Counted from the first letter of the stretch, positions 10,557-21,013 are shown. The stretch is 33,514 nucleotides of DNA from Burkholderiaceae bacterium (GCA_018262475.1 JAGSYW010000027.1:1-33514); one strand, 5' to 3'. Translations and numbers: made by a program. Notes: generated from the letters alone by a model not told the origin.

Positions 10557-11321
10557 CTAATCCTTCCTGTTGCCCGCCACCAGCTTGATCACGGCCAGCG
10601 TGCAATTGTCGCCCTGGCCATGCGCGCGCTCGCGAGCCTTGCCGATCAGCATTTCTGCGGCCTGACGCGGCGAGTTCATCGCAATCGCCGCGCCCAGTTC
10701 GGCTTCGCTGAAATAGTGCCACAACCCGTCCGAACATAGCAGGAAGGCATCACCCGGCTGCAAGTTTTTATGGTGACCGATGGTCACATAAGGAGCCTTC
10801 TTGCTGCCCAGCCCGTTCACCAGCAGGTTCGCCATCCGGTGGCTCTTTGCCTGTTCGCGCGTCAGTTCGCCTTTTGCCACCATCGTTTCAACAAACGAAT
10901 GATCAATCGTGTGCTCGGCAAAATTTGGCCCGCGAAAACGGTACAGGCGCGAATCGCCGGCATGCACCCAGATTGCCTTCCGATCCGGCGTCAGCACCAG
11001 CGCCACCACCGTCGTATGCGGGTCACTTTCCTCCGACATGCCAATCAGCTTGATAATCGTATGCGACTCGTCAACGATGGTTTTCAGCAGCGCCTCGACA
11101 TCGTGCGTCAGCGGCGAGAATTCATCGAAATTCTGCCTGGCCGTCCGGATGATTTGTTCGGCAGCCATCGCCCCGCCCTGCACGCCGCCCATGCCGTCGG
11201 CCAGCACGGCCAGCATGTAGCCGGGCGCTTTCGGCGCAGCCAGCAGCGCAACGCGATCCTGTTGCTCCTTGCGGTCGCCTATATGCTGGCCGGTGCCGGC
11301 TTCGATTTGGTAAAAATTCAT
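10557..11321 (-). CDS. PP2C-family Ser/Thr protein phosphatase
   Basis: Start MNFYQIEAGTGQHIGDRKEQQDR; AVLADGMGGVQGGAMAAE, VVALVLTPDRKAIWVHAGDSRLYRFR, FLLCSDGLWHYFSEAE, GQGDNCTLAVIKL; upstream part of the 383-aa ORF judged non-coding. Confidence 0.9.
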   Translation of the reverse strand: MNFYQIEAGTGQHIGDRKEQQDRVALLAAPKAPGYMLAVLADGMGGVQGGAMAAEQIIRTARQNFDEFSPLTHDVEALLKTIVDESHTIIKLIGMSEESDPHTTVVALVLTPDRKAIWVHAGDSRLYRFRGPNFAEHTIDHSFVETMVAKGELTREQAKSHRMANLLVNGLGSKKAPYVTIGHHKNLQPGDAFLLCSDGLWHYFSEAELGAAIAMNSPRQAAEMLIGKARERAHGQGDNCTLAVIKLVAGNRKD

Positions 11322-11475
11322 GCTTGTTACACAAGAAATATTTAAGCTCGCAAATGATAGCAAAAGGTGCATGTTTTGCTGCATGTCATCCTGTCTGATT
11401 CGCACAATGCTATCGTTTTTCAAACGGAATGCAATATAGCGCCTGCGCCACATGCAGGTTTTCGCAAAAACGAAG

Positions 11476-11553
11476 GGGTATATATGAAAATTACGCCTTC
11501 TGTCCAAATATTTAGTCAATACAAATAAATACACCACCCAGTATATTATTTTC
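11476..11553 (-). repeat. Intergenic ~75-nt repeat element, candidate copy E
   Basis: On minus strand: GAAAAT-aat-ATACTGGGTGGTGTAT ... GTAATTTTC-ATATATACCC; 69 nt from ATACT to ATACCC as in B and C. Confidence 0.45.
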
Positions 11554-11590
11554 CGTTTCGCAACCCTTACTCGATGACAAGGATTTCCGC

Positions 11591-14272
11591 ATGGCAGCCT
11601 CACCCCGCCACCTAGTTGCAGATGCTGCCCCTCTGCACGCATGGCATACGCTTGACACACAAGAACTGGCCAAACAGCTGGCGGTGAGTCCAACAACAGG
11701 GCTGACACTGGAGGAAGCGGCGCACAGGTTGGCTAAACATGGCGAAAACACCATCCGCGAGCGGCCGCCACGCCCGCAATGGCGCATGTTTTTCGACCAG
11801 TTCAACGATTTCATGATCCTGGTCCTGCTCGCTGCCGCCTTGGTGTCTGGCATCGTCGGCGAAGCCAAGGATACGATGGCAATCATCATCGTCGTGCTGC
11901 TGAATGCCATCATCGGCTTTGCGCAGGAAGTCCGCGCGGGACGCGCGCTGGCTGCGCTGAAAAAAATGGCGGCGGCCACGGCAATGGTGCTGCGCGCCGG
12001 CGAACGGCAAGCGCTATCCGCGTCAGATCTAGTGCCAGGCGACATCGTACTGCTGGAAGCGGGCAACGTGGTTCCGGCAGATTTGCGCCTGATCGAGACT
12101 GCGCAATTCAAGGTCGATGAATCCCTGCTCACCGGGGAAGCGCTGACGGTGGAAAAGCATAGCAATCCGCTTGCCAGCGCCGACCTGACTCTAGGCGACC
12201 GCATCAATCTTGCATACAAGGGCACGACCGCCACCTACGGCCGCGCCATCGGCATCGTCACGGCAACCGGCATGGCGACCGAACTGGGCAAAATCGCCAG
12301 CCTGCTGGATTCGGACGACAGCGCCAAAACGCCGCTGCAACGTCGGCTGGCAATGTTTGGTCGCCATTTGGGTTTCACGGTACTGGCCGTTTGCGCCATC
12401 GTGTTCGCGGTAGGCATGCTGCGCGGCGAAAAACCGGTGCTGATGTTTTTGACTGCGGTCAGTCTGGCTGTTGCCGCGATTCCTGAAGCGCTACCCGCAG
12501 TAATCACGGTCTCGCTGGCGATGGGCGCACGCAAGATGGTACGATTCAACGCACTGATTCGCAGCCTGCCCGCCGTCGAAACCCTAGGCTCGGTGACCTT
12601 CATCTGCTCTGACAAGACCGGCACCCTGACCCAGAACAAGATGCAAGTCACAGAACTCCACGCAGCAGGCGCTTCGCTGCATGAATGGAGCAATCCTTCC
12701 TCGCAGCCGCCGTGGCGCAACCTGTTTTCCGCGCTGGCGCTCTCGAACGACGCAGGCAGCAGCCAGAATGGCGGCATGATAGGCGACCCGACCGAAATCG
12801 CGCTGTATCAAGCCGCGCTAGAGGCTGGATACGACAAGACGGCGCTGGTGGCGGACGCTCCACGCCTGCTGGAATTGCCTTTTGATTCCGACCGCAAGCG
12901 AATGACCACTTTCCACCGCCACGATGGCGGCGCCATCGCATACACCAAAGGCGCGCCCGAGTCCGTACTGCCTCGCTGCGTGTCGATGCTGACCCCGGAA
13001 GGATCGCAGCCCATCGACCGTGACGCACTACTTGTAACAGCAGACAGGATGGCAGCAGACGGGTTGCGCGTACTGGCCATAGCCGAGCGCACCTGGACAA
13101 CGCTGCCAGCCAGCGCCGAAGAAGTGAACAACATCGAATCGGAACTGGTTTTCATCGGACTGGCCGGGCTAATCGATCCGCCGCGCCCAGAAGCTCAAGA
13201 AGCCGTCGAACTGTGCCAAACAGCCGGCATCACGCCGGTGATGATTACCGGCGACCATGCCGTTACCGCTAGCGTAATTGCACGCCATATCGGCATTCTT
13301 AACCATAACGGCAGGGTGGTAACAGGTGCACAACTGGCCGCGATGAGCGACGCGGAACTGCATGAACAAATCGCAGATATACGCGTCTATGCGCGGGTCG
13401 ATCCGGCGCAAAAAATCCGCATCGTCGAGGCCTTGCAATCACGAGGAGAATTCGTGGCCATGACTGGTGACGGCGTCAACGATGCCCCCGCGCTCAAACG
13501 TGCCAACATCGGCATTGCCATGGGCAAAGGAGGCACCGATGTCGCGCGCGAAGCGTCCAGCCTGGTGCTGCTGGACGACAATTTTTCCACCATCGTCAGC
13601 GCAGTACGCGAAGGGCGGCGCATATTTGACAACATCCGCAAATTCATTCGCTACTCGATGACCGGCAACGTCGCAAAAATTCTGGTCATCTTTCTAGCCC
13701 CCTTTCTTGGCATGCCAATTCCACTGCTGCCCATACACATACTCTGGATCAATTTTCTGACCGACGGACTGCCTGGCCTAGCACTCGCTGCAGAACCAGC
13801 AGAACGAGGCATAATGAGGCGCCCACCCCGTGCGCCGAATGAGCCGATGTTCGCACATGGTATGTGGCAGCACATTTTCTGGTGCGGGCTGGCCATGGCG
13901 GCCATTTCGCTATTTGCGCAAGCTTGGGCTATCCGCACAGGATCGACGCATTGGCAAACAATGGTATTCACTGTGCTAACGCTGGCACAAATGTGGCATG
14001 TGCTCGCCATCCGCTCAGAAGAACAATCACTTTTTTCGCAAGGACTTTTATCGAACTTGCCGCTGCTGAGTGCGGTTGCATTCACCTTTACGCTACAAAT
14101 GACTACCATTTACGTTCCCTGGATGAATGCACTTCTGCACACAGAACCGCTGGCGGCGATTGAACTCGGGTTGTGCATGCTGCTATCTTCAATTGTCTTT
14201 GTGTTGGCAGAAGGCGAAAAATGGCTGCTACGTAACCACCGGATTTATCGCGAAACGAACCATTTGCGATAA
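11591..14272 (+). CDS. P-type cation-transporting ATPase (P2 class, Ca2+-ATPase-like)
   Basis: 893 aa; DESLLTGEALTVEK, VAAIPEALPAVITVSLAMGARKM, CSDKTGTLTQNKMQV, VAMTGDGVNDAPALKRANIGIAMG. Confidence 0.95.
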   Translation: MAASPRHLVADAAPLHAWHTLDTQELAKQLAVSPTTGLTLEEAAHRLAKHGENTIRERPPRPQWRMFFDQFNDFMILVLLAAALVSGIVGEAKDTMAIIIVVLLNAIIGFAQEVRAGRALAALKKMAAATAMVLRAGERQALSASDLVPGDIVLLEAGNVVPADLRLIETAQFKVDESLLTGEALTVEKHSNPLASADLTLGDRINLAYKGTTATYGRAIGIVTATGMATELGKIASLLDSDDSAKTPLQRRLAMFGRHLGFTVLAVCAIVFAVGMLRGEKPVLMFLTAVSLAVAAIPEALPAVITVSLAMGARKMVRFNALIRSLPAVETLGSVTFICSDKTGTLTQNKMQVTELHAAGASLHEWSNPSSQPPWRNLFSALALSNDAGSSQNGGMIGDPTEIALYQAALEAGYDKTALVADAPRLLELPFDSDRKRMTTFHRHDGGAIAYTKGAPESVLPRCVSMLTPEGSQPIDRDALLVTADRMAADGLRVLAIAERTWTTLPASAEEVNNIESELVFIGLAGLIDPPRPEAQEAVELCQTAGITPVMITGDHAVTASVIARHIGILNHNGRVVTGAQLAAMSDAELHEQIADIRVYARVDPAQKIRIVEALQSRGEFVAMTGDGVNDAPALKRANIGIAMGKGGTDVAREASSLVLLDDNFSTIVSAVREGRRIFDNIRKFIRYSMTGNVAKILVIFLAPFLGMPIPLLPIHILWINFLTDGLPGLALAAEPAERGIMRRPPRAPNEPMFAHGMWQHIFWCGLAMAAISLFAQAWAIRTGSTHWQTMVFTVLTLAQMWHVLAIRSEEQSLFSQGLLSNLPLLSAVAFTFTLQMTTIYVPWMNALLHTEPLAAIELGLCMLLSSIVFVLAEGEKWLLRNHRIYRETNHLR

Positions 14273-14328
14273 GCGAGTGGTGTACCATTGCGGCTGAGCA
14301 CAACCAGCCGCAAATCCGAGTTTTCACC

Positions 14329-16365
14329 TTGAGCGACGCCACTCCCGATTCCCCACCGCCCGGCGAACACGACGCCGACATCGAACGGCTGTTCGCTGCC
14401 GACGGCCCGCTGGCGGCGGGGGTGGCATCGTTCCGCCCGCGCGCCTCGCAGACCGGCATGGCGCAAGCGATTGCGAACGCGATCGCCAAAAATGAAGTGC
14501 TGGTGGCCGAGGCCGGCACCGGCACCGGCAAAACCTTCGCCTATCTGGTGCCGGCGCTGTTGTGGGGCGGCAAGGTGATCGTCTCGACCGGCACCAAAAA
14601 CCTGCAGGATCAGCTTTTCCTGCGCGACATCCCGACCGTACGCCATGCGCTGAACGTGCCGGTGACGATTGCGCTGCTCAAGGGGCGCTCGAACTACCTG
14701 TGCCATTTCCATCTGGCGCGCACGCTGGAAAACGGCCGGCTGACGTCGCGCGAGGACGTTGGCCACCTGCGCTCGATTTCGCGCTTTGCCAAGACCACGC
14801 AGACCGGCGACAAGGCCGAACTGTCATCGGTACCGGAAAATGCGCTGATCTGGAATCTGGTGACCTCGACCCGCGACACCTGCCTCGGCGCCGAATGCGG
14901 GCACTATCAGGACTGCTTCGTGATGAAGGCGCGGCGCGAAGCGCAGCAGGCAGACGTGGTGGTAGTCAACCATCACCTGTTCTTCGCTGACGTGGCGTTG
15001 AAAGATACCGGCGTGGCCGAACTGCTGCCGACCGCGAACACGGTAATCTTCGACGAAGCGCACCAGTTGCCGGACACGGCAACACTGTTTTTCGGCGAAT
15101 CGGTTTCGACCTCGCAAGTGTTCGAACTGTGCCGCGATGTGCTGGCCGAAGGGCTGACCCATGCGCGCGACGGCGCAAAATGGCCAGACGTGATCGCGAC
15201 GGTGGAAAAAGCCGCGCGCGATTTGCGGCTAACGATTCCGGACGATTTCGCCAAGCTGGCAGTGAACCAGCTTGCGCCGTCGAGCGAGCTGTTCCCGGCG
15301 CTGGAAAAACTCCAGACTGAATTGACCGCAATGACGGCGGTGCTGGAAAATCAGGCCGAGCGCGCCGAAACGCTGGCGCAATGCCGCGACCGCGCGGTGC
15401 TGCTGGGCGATGCGCTGCAGGCATGGAAAAAGAAAGCCCAGACGGAAGACGTCGAGACAGACAACGGCGGCAAGGAAGTCAACGAAACTGACGCGAGCGA
15501 AGCGGTGCTGTGGGTTGAAGCATTCTCATCCTCGCTGCAATTGCACGCCACGCCGCTTTCGATTGCGCCAATCTTCAGCAAGCAGCGCGAAGGCACGCCG
15601 CGGGCCTGGATTTTCACCTCGGCCACGCTGGCGGTGAAAAACGACTTTCACCATTTCGCCTCACAGATGGGGCTGACCGACGAGCCGGCGCAAACCTGGC
15701 CCAGCCCGTTCGACTATGGCCGCCAGGCGCTGTTGTACGCGCCAGAAAACATGCCACCGCCGAATTCGGCTGGCTATACCGACGCGGTGCTCGATGCCGC
15801 GCTGCCGCTGATCGAAGCCGCAGGCGGGCGCGCGTTCGTGCTATGCACCACGCTGCGGGCGGTCAACCGCGCCGGCGAACGGCTGCGCACCGAGTTCGCG
15901 CAGCGCGAATGGCCCTACACGCTCCTGGTACAGGGCGACGCAGGCCGCACTGAACTGCTCGACCGCTTCCGCGCCGCCGGCAACGCGGTGCTGGTCGGCA
16001 GCCAGAGCTTCTGGGAAGGTGTGGACGTGCGCGGGGACGCGCTGTCGGTGGTGATCATCGACCGGCTGCCGTTCGCGCCGCCGGACGACCCGGTGCTGGC
16101 GGCGCGCATCGCGACGATGGAAAAGCACGGCGGCAACGGCTTCATGGATTACCAGCTGCCCGAAGCGATCATCAGCCTTAAACAGGGCGCGGGCCGGCTG
16201 ATCCGCGACGAAACCGACCGCGGCGTGCTGATGATCTGCGACCCGCGGCTGATCACCGCCCGCTATGGCCGGCGCATCTGGCAAAGCCTGCCGCCGTTCG
16301 CGCGCACCAGAAAGCTGGACGAAGTACTGGCCTTCCTCGCCAACGAACCGCCATCGAACGCCTGA
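14329..16365 (+). CDS. ATP-dependent DNA helicase, DinG/YoaA family (TTG start)
   Basis: Walker A AEAGTGTGKTFAYLVPAL, Cys-bearing Fe-S region, VNHHLFFAD, DEAH, QSFWEGVDVRGDALSVVIIDRLPFAPPDDP, GAGRLIRDETDRGVL. Confidence 0.93.
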   Translation: MSDATPDSPPPGEHDADIERLFAADGPLAAGVASFRPRASQTGMAQAIANAIAKNEVLVAEAGTGTGKTFAYLVPALLWGGKVIVSTGTKNLQDQLFLRDIPTVRHALNVPVTIALLKGRSNYLCHFHLARTLENGRLTSREDVGHLRSISRFAKTTQTGDKAELSSVPENALIWNLVTSTRDTCLGAECGHYQDCFVMKARREAQQADVVVVNHHLFFADVALKDTGVAELLPTANTVIFDEAHQLPDTATLFFGESVSTSQVFELCRDVLAEGLTHARDGAKWPDVIATVEKAARDLRLTIPDDFAKLAVNQLAPSSELFPALEKLQTELTAMTAVLENQAERAETLAQCRDRAVLLGDALQAWKKKAQTEDVETDNGGKEVNETDASEAVLWVEAFSSSLQLHATPLSIAPIFSKQREGTPRAWIFTSATLAVKNDFHHFASQMGLTDEPAQTWPSPFDYGRQALLYAPENMPPPNSAGYTDAVLDAALPLIEAAGGRAFVLCTTLRAVNRAGERLRTEFAQREWPYTLLVQGDAGRTELLDRFRAAGNAVLVGSQSFWEGVDVRGDALSVVIIDRLPFAPPDDPVLAARIATMEKHGGNGFMDYQLPEAIISLKQGAGRLIRDETDRGVLMICDPRLITARYGRRIWQSLPPFARTRKLDEVLAFLANEPPSNA

Positions 16366-16446
16366 TACCCCTTGGCGGCGGAACAGCGTCATCGCCGCGT
16401 CACATTCACGTGTCACCATGAAGGAAACCAGAAAAAGGAGTCCCTC

Positions 16447-17976
16447 ATGAGCGGCCAGCGTGGAATTTGCATGAACTGTGGTCGGTGTTCGAACGCAGAC
16501 CAAAGCAAGCCGATTATCGTCCCTTCCTGCGCACCGTTCATCTGCCCGGAATGCCACCAGCCGCTGCAATCGTCGCCCGACATTTCTGGCAGGCGCAACC
16601 CCATCAAGCTCATCATCTCGATTTTCGCGCTGGTGGCCATCTGCTTCGGCCTGTTCAGCTTTTTCTCGTCCACGCCATCCGCGCCAGCAAGGAATGCCGC
16701 AGCCGCGCCTGCGCCAGCCAAATCAAATGCGATGCTGCGCTTTGCCGGTTCGAACACGATCGGCAGCGAACTGCTGCCGGCGCTGGCCGAAGCCTACCTG
16801 AGAAAGGAAGGCGCGGCCGAGGTAACGCGCACACCGGGCAAGAATGCCGAAGAAATCACCATTGCCGACAGCGCGAGGCCGGAAGCTGCGATTGAAATCA
16901 AGTCGCACGGCTCCAGCACTGCGTTCAAGGCTCTGCTCGACAGAAGCGCTGACATCGGCATGTCTTCGCGCAAGATCAAGGGCGACGAAATCACCAAGCT
17001 GGCAGCGCTAGGCGACGTAACGCAGTCATCGCGCGAACATGTGCTGGCGCTCGACGGCATCGCCATCATCGTCCATCGCGATAACCCGCTTTCCTCGCTA
17101 TCGAAAGACCAGATTGGCGCCATTTTCTCCGGCGTGATCACCGACTGGGCAGAGCTGAAGCGCAAGCCTGGGAAGATCACGCTGTACGCGCGTGACGAGA
17201 AATCCGGCACCTGGGATACGTTCAAGTCGGTCGTGCTGGGCAACCTGCTGCTCGACGTCCAGGCTAAGCGGTTCGAAGACAGCAACGAACTTTCGATCAA
17301 GGTGGCGCAGGATGTGAATGCCATCGGCTTCGTCGGCCTGCCGTTCGTCAGGAACAACAAGGCGCTAGCCGTGTCAGACGCGGACGCGGCGCCGCTAATC
17401 GCCACGCGACTGACGGTAGCGACCGAAGACTATCCGCTGTCGCGCCGCCTGTATCTGTACACGCCAGACACGAACACCAATCCCCATGTGCGCAAGTTCA
17501 CCGAATTTGCGCTGTCGCGCGCCGGCCAGGACATCGTCAAGCAATACGGTTTCATCGAGCTGAACGTCGAATCGAGCAAGACTGCTGCCGCGGCTGCGCC
17601 ACAAAGCGGCATGCCGACCGAATATGCACGCCTGACGGCAGGCGCGCAACGTCTGTCGCTGAACTTCCGCTTCATGTCCGGTTCGCACCGGCTGGATAAC
17701 AAGGCGGTGCGCGACCTCGACCGCGTGCTGGAATTCATCGGAAACGCGCCAGGACAGCGCGTGATGCTATTTGGTTTCTCGGATGCGCAAGGTGACGCCA
17801 GCGCCAACCTGAACCTGTCGCGCGAACGCTCAAAAGCGGTGGCAGAGGAACTGCTCAAGCGCGGCGTGAAAATCGATACGATTGCCGGTTACGGCGCTAC
17901 ACTGCCGGTGGCTGGCAACCAGAGCGCGGAAGGACGCGACAAAAACCGCCGCGTCGAAATCTGGGTGAAAAAATAA
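16447..17976 (+). CDS. Zinc-ribbon / TM / PstS-like substrate-binding domain / OmpA-like C-terminal domain fusion protein
   Basis: CMNCGRCSNADQ...CPECHQPL; TM LIISIFALVAICFGLFSFF; FAGSNTIGSELLPALAEAYL...SHGSSTAFKALLDRSADIGMSSR (PstS-like); OmpA FGFSDAQGDASANLNLSRERSKAV...DKNRRVEIWVKK. Confidence 0.9.
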   Translation: MSGQRGICMNCGRCSNADQSKPIIVPSCAPFICPECHQPLQSSPDISGRRNPIKLIISIFALVAICFGLFSFFSSTPSAPARNAAAAPAPAKSNAMLRFAGSNTIGSELLPALAEAYLRKEGAAEVTRTPGKNAEEITIADSARPEAAIEIKSHGSSTAFKALLDRSADIGMSSRKIKGDEITKLAALGDVTQSSREHVLALDGIAIIVHRDNPLSSLSKDQIGAIFSGVITDWAELKRKPGKITLYARDEKSGTWDTFKSVVLGNLLLDVQAKRFEDSNELSIKVAQDVNAIGFVGLPFVRNNKALAVSDADAAPLIATRLTVATEDYPLSRRLYLYTPDTNTNPHVRKFTEFALSRAGQDIVKQYGFIELNVESSKTAAAAAPQSGMPTEYARLTAGAQRLSLNFRFMSGSHRLDNKAVRDLDRVLEFIGNAPGQRVMLFGFSDAQGDASANLNLSRERSKAVAEELLKRGVKIDTIAGYGATLPVAGNQSAEGRDKNRRVEIWVKK

Positions 17977-18055
17977 CACTCGCGGGCTGCCTCGTACCAA
18001 TAGCATGTGTGCGTGGTAGCCTGCAATTTATGACGGCGCGCATCATCAGCGCCTT

Positions 18056-18079
18056 AATGCCCGGGAAACCGGGCATTTT
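18056..18079 (+). terminator. Intrinsic terminator
   Basis: AATGCCCGG-GAAA-CCGGGCATTTT, 9-bp stem with GNRA-type loop and T tail. Confidence 0.8.
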
Positions 18080-18155
18080 CATTGCGGCTCAACCATTCAG
18101 GAGCGCTGTGCCTGGTTCAACACGGATAGCGCTGGATTGCATGGCATCAAAATAA

Positions 18156-18181
18156 CTGACCAGAAATGACTTTTGGGTCAG
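18156..18181. repeat. Inverted repeat next to repeat copy B
   Basis: CTGACC...GGTCAG arms at 18156-18161 and 18176-18181. Confidence 0.4.
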
Positions 18182-18184
18182 TAA

Positions 18185-18264
18185 GGCTAAAAAACATACT
18201 CCCACCAGTATTCAAAAAGCACCAGCAAAAATCAGGCCCATAGCAGCATTTTAGCCACATACCC
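18185..18264 (+). repeat. Intergenic ~75-nt repeat element, copy B
   Basis: GGCTAAAA-aac-ATACTCCCACCAGTAT ... TTTTAGCC-ACATACCC; 69 nt from ATACT to ATACCC; 8-bp closing stem. Confidence 0.65.
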
Positions 18265-18274
18265 CAAAATCTTA

Positions 18275-19816
18275 TTACTGCGGCTTCTTGCCTTCCTTGA
18301 TTTCCTCGCGGCGCAGCGCCTGCCATTCGCGTTCGCGCGCATCGATCAGCGAGTGGTCGTAAAAGGTAGCGTCCGGGGAACGGCGCGCAATCGCCAGCTG
18401 ATCCAGCGCCGACGACAGACTGCCGTTGATCGCATATGCATGCGCCATCGACAGGTGGGTCAGCGCCTGCTTGTTTTGCGCGGCGTAAGTCTTGGCCAGC
18501 TGCCGGTATAGCTTCGGCTCTTCGCGGTAGCTCAATACCTGCTCGCGCAAATACGACGCCGCCTCCTCCAGCCGGCCGGCTGCATGCAGGGCCTCCGCGT
18601 ACTGCAATGCAATCCCTCGCGACAGCGGCAATGCGCTGCGCGCCTGCTTCGCCTCCTTCACTGCTTCGGCACGCTGCCCGGCTGCCAGCCGCAAATCAAT
18701 CGACAGGCTGGCAAAGAATATGTTGCGCGAGGCTGACGGGTCTTTCGCCTCGCTGCGCGCCTGCTGCAGCAGCGAGCGTGCCTTGGCCAGTTCGCCGCGC
18801 TTGTACGCGATCAGCGCCTGCCCGTAGTGCGCGGCGATAGTCTGCATCCTGGTCTTGATCGCGAGCTGGTTCTCGAATGCGAGGCTGGCATCGGCCAGCC
18901 CTTGCGTCGATTCATCCTGCAGTGCCCGCAGCCGCGCCTTGGCCAGATGGAAATCGAGGCTGTCGGCTCGCTGGCGGTAGCGCTGTTCGCGAATGCGCGC
19001 CTGAATATCAGCAATCCGCTCGGTCGTGACCGGGTGGGTGCGCAGGTAAGCGGGCGTGGTGTCGCTGTAGGCGCGCGTTGCAGTCTGCATCCGGTTGAAG
19101 AACACTGTCATGCCGGCCGGATCATAGCCGCCCGCTTTCAGGATCTGGAACCCGATGCGATCTGCCTCGCGCTCGGCTTCGCGGGTGAAATTGATCTGCC
19201 GCTGCGCGGCCAGTCCTAGTCCGCCGGTCATGATACCCATCGCCGCATCGCTGTTGCCGCGCGCGGCCGCTGCCGCCAGCACCGCCGCGGCGATCGGAAT
19301 CAGCATATCCTGGCTTTGCTGCCCCACCATGCGCGCGATGTGCCGCTGCGCCACGTGGCCAATTTCGTGCGCAATCACCGATGCCAGCTCGGATTCGCTT
19401 TGCGCCGTCAGCACTAGCGCCGAATGCACGCCGATGAAACCGCCCGGCAGCGCAAACGCATTGATCGCCGGGTCTCGTACGGCAAAGAAAAAGAAATCGC
19501 TGCCGGTTTCGCCGCGCGCTTCCGGATACAGCACCACCATGCCATTACCGAGCGCATTCAGATATTCGAGTAGCGGCGCATCGTCGAGATAATCCGGGTC
19601 GCGCCGTACGATCTGCATCACCTCTTCGCCCAGCTTGCGTTCCTGCGCCGGCGTCAGCCCGCTGCGCGCGGTATCGCCCAAATTCGGCAGGTTTGACTGC
19701 GCCACTGCCGTTGGCGGTGCAATGAAAAACGCCGCACAGACAGCGGACAACAGCAGCGCCGGAGCGCGGCGGAAAACGGTTGCAAACGGAAACAGGATGC
19801 GACAAAGCTTCATCAT
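18275..19816 (-). CDS. M48-family periplasmic metalloprotease with TPR region (BepA/YfgC-like)
   Basis: Signal peptide [53 protein letters not shown] (HExxH); [25 protein letters not shown]-like C-terminus. Confidence 0.93.
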   Translation of the reverse strand: MMKLCRILFPFATVFRRAPALLLSAVCAAFFIAPPTAVAQSNLPNLGDTARSGLTPAQERKLGEEVMQIVRRDPDYLDDAPLLEYLNALGNGMVVLYPEARGETGSDFFFFAVRDPAINAFALPGGFIGVHSALVLTAQSESELASVIAHEIGHVAQRHIARMVGQQSQDMLIPIAAAVLAAAAARGNSDAAMGIMTGGLGLAAQRQINFTREAEREADRIGFQILKAGGYDPAGMTVFFNRMQTATRAYSDTTPAYLRTHPVTTERIADIQARIREQRYRQRADSLDFHLAKARLRALQDESTQGLADASLAFENQLAIKTRMQTIAAHYGQALIAYKRGELAKARSLLQQARSEAKDPSASRNIFFASLSIDLRLAAGQRAEAVKEAKQARSALPLSRGIALQYAEALHAAGRLEEAASYLREQVLSYREEPKLYRQLAKTYAAQNKQALTHLSMAHAYAINGSLSSALDQLAIARRSPDATFYDHSLIDAREREWQALRREEIKEGKKPQ

Positions 19817-19892
19817 GCGCCTCAACAAAACAGGTTCGGTATATGATACTCCCACTCCGCTTTCCTCCATTCCTCAGACACATCCTGTTGCC

Positions 19893-20402
19893 ATGACATC
19901 CGCAAAAAATACGAACGAAACCAACAGCACCGGCCTAACCCATTTCGATGACAGCGGTCAGGCATGGATGGTCGATGTGGGCGGCAAGGCAAAAACCCGC
20001 CGCATCGCAATCGCAGGCGGTGAAATCCTGATGCAACCGGAAACCTTTGCCGTGATTGAAACCGGCAATGCCGGCAAGGGCGATGTCATCGGCATCGCCC
20101 GCATCGCTGCCATCATGGCTGCCAAGCGCACCGCTGACCTTATCCCGCTGTGCCATCCTCTGGCGCTAACGCGGGTCAACGTCGACTTCATCCCTGACAA
20201 GGAAAAATCGACGATAACCTGCACCGCGGAAGTCGAAACCATCGGTCAGACCGGAGTCGAAATGGAAGCGCTGACCGCAGTGCAAATCGGCCTGCTGACG
20301 ATTTACGACATGTGCAAGGCAATCGATCGCGGCATGATCATTACCAACGTCCGGCTGCGGGAAAAGCGCGGCGGGAAATCAGGCGACTGGCACCTGCCCT
20401 GA
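19893..20402 (+). CDS. moaC: Cyclic pyranopterin monophosphate synthase
   Basis: [82 protein letters not shown]; start at MTSAKN within the longer ORF. Confidence 0.97.
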   Translation: MTSAKNTNETNSTGLTHFDDSGQAWMVDVGGKAKTRRIAIAGGEILMQPETFAVIETGNAGKGDVIGIARIAAIMAAKRTADLIPLCHPLALTRVNVDFIPDKEKSTITCTAEVETIGQTGVEMEALTAVQIGLLTIYDMCKAIDRGMIITNVRLREKRGGKSGDWHLP

Positions 20403-20444
20403 CAACATTGCTGCCGATTCGAAAAGCAGCGGCCACGCTGGTCT

Positions 20445-20861
20445 TCATTCCTCCGGCAACTCCGCTGCAACTGAAAGCGGAGTATTGTCCTCAAAACTCA
20501 GCACGACCTGGCAATCACCATCGGGAGCCTTGTGCACACACTTGGCAAAGGCCTCATCGATCGCCTGCAGCTCTGTGGGGTTGCCGAAACTGGCTACACC
20601 GCCAGATTTCTTGCCGTTCGAGTGACGCGCCACCGCATGCCAGCCGCGCTTGCTGGAAGACATGACCGTCTTGCACGCCTGCCCTGTCAGCTTCTCACAC
20701 TTCTCCTGCACACATTGCTTGGCAGCTTCCCGACCAGAACGTACACACCAGAAATAGCCTTCTGCATTCTTTTCCTGGCGCGCAATGACAGCGTCCGCCC
20801 ATGCACAACCTAGCTGGAAAAACAGCACCGCAAAGCAAACCCCACTCTGCCTCAGATTCAT
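20445..20861 (-). CDS. Secreted DUF4189-like hypothetical protein
   Basis: Signal peptide MNLRQSGVCFAVLFFQLGCAWADA; GWHAVARHSNGKKSGGVASFGNPTELQAIDEAFAKC. Confidence 0.7.
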   Translation of the reverse strand: MNLRQSGVCFAVLFFQLGCAWADAVIARQEKNAEGYFWCVRSGREAAKQCVQEKCEKLTGQACKTVMSSSKRGWHAVARHSNGKKSGGVASFGNPTELQAIDEAFAKCVHKAPDGDCQVVLSFEDNTPLSVAAELPEE

Positions 20862-21013
20862 TGCCACCTCCGAAGAATGTTGCAACCAAACAAATATTAG
20901 CACAGCGTTTTTTCAAAAATGCTACCGGCAAATATTATTTACTTCAGGCAACAATCAAGAAATTCTGTTTTTTTCCGTTAAGAGTAAGTATGCGTTCGGT
21001 ACAGGAGGGTGTT

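Noticed and set aside
11322-11708. N-terminal extension of the 383-aa PP2C ORF
   Set aside because: The PP2C domain starts at MNFYQIEAG; the upstream translation is not protein-like and overlaps the divergent intergenic region and repeat copy E.
16372-16446. N-terminal extension of the zinc-ribbon/PstS/OmpA ORF
   Set aside because: Ribbon begins after MSGQRG with SD-like aaaaggag just upstream of 16447; the earlier residues look like untranslated sequence.
19839-19860. GGAGTATCATATACC (minus strand) near the bepA-like/moaC promoters, resembling fragments of the repeat ends
   Set aside because: Both end motifs are adjacent instead of about 50 nt apart; no internal region, so likely coincidental promoter sequence.
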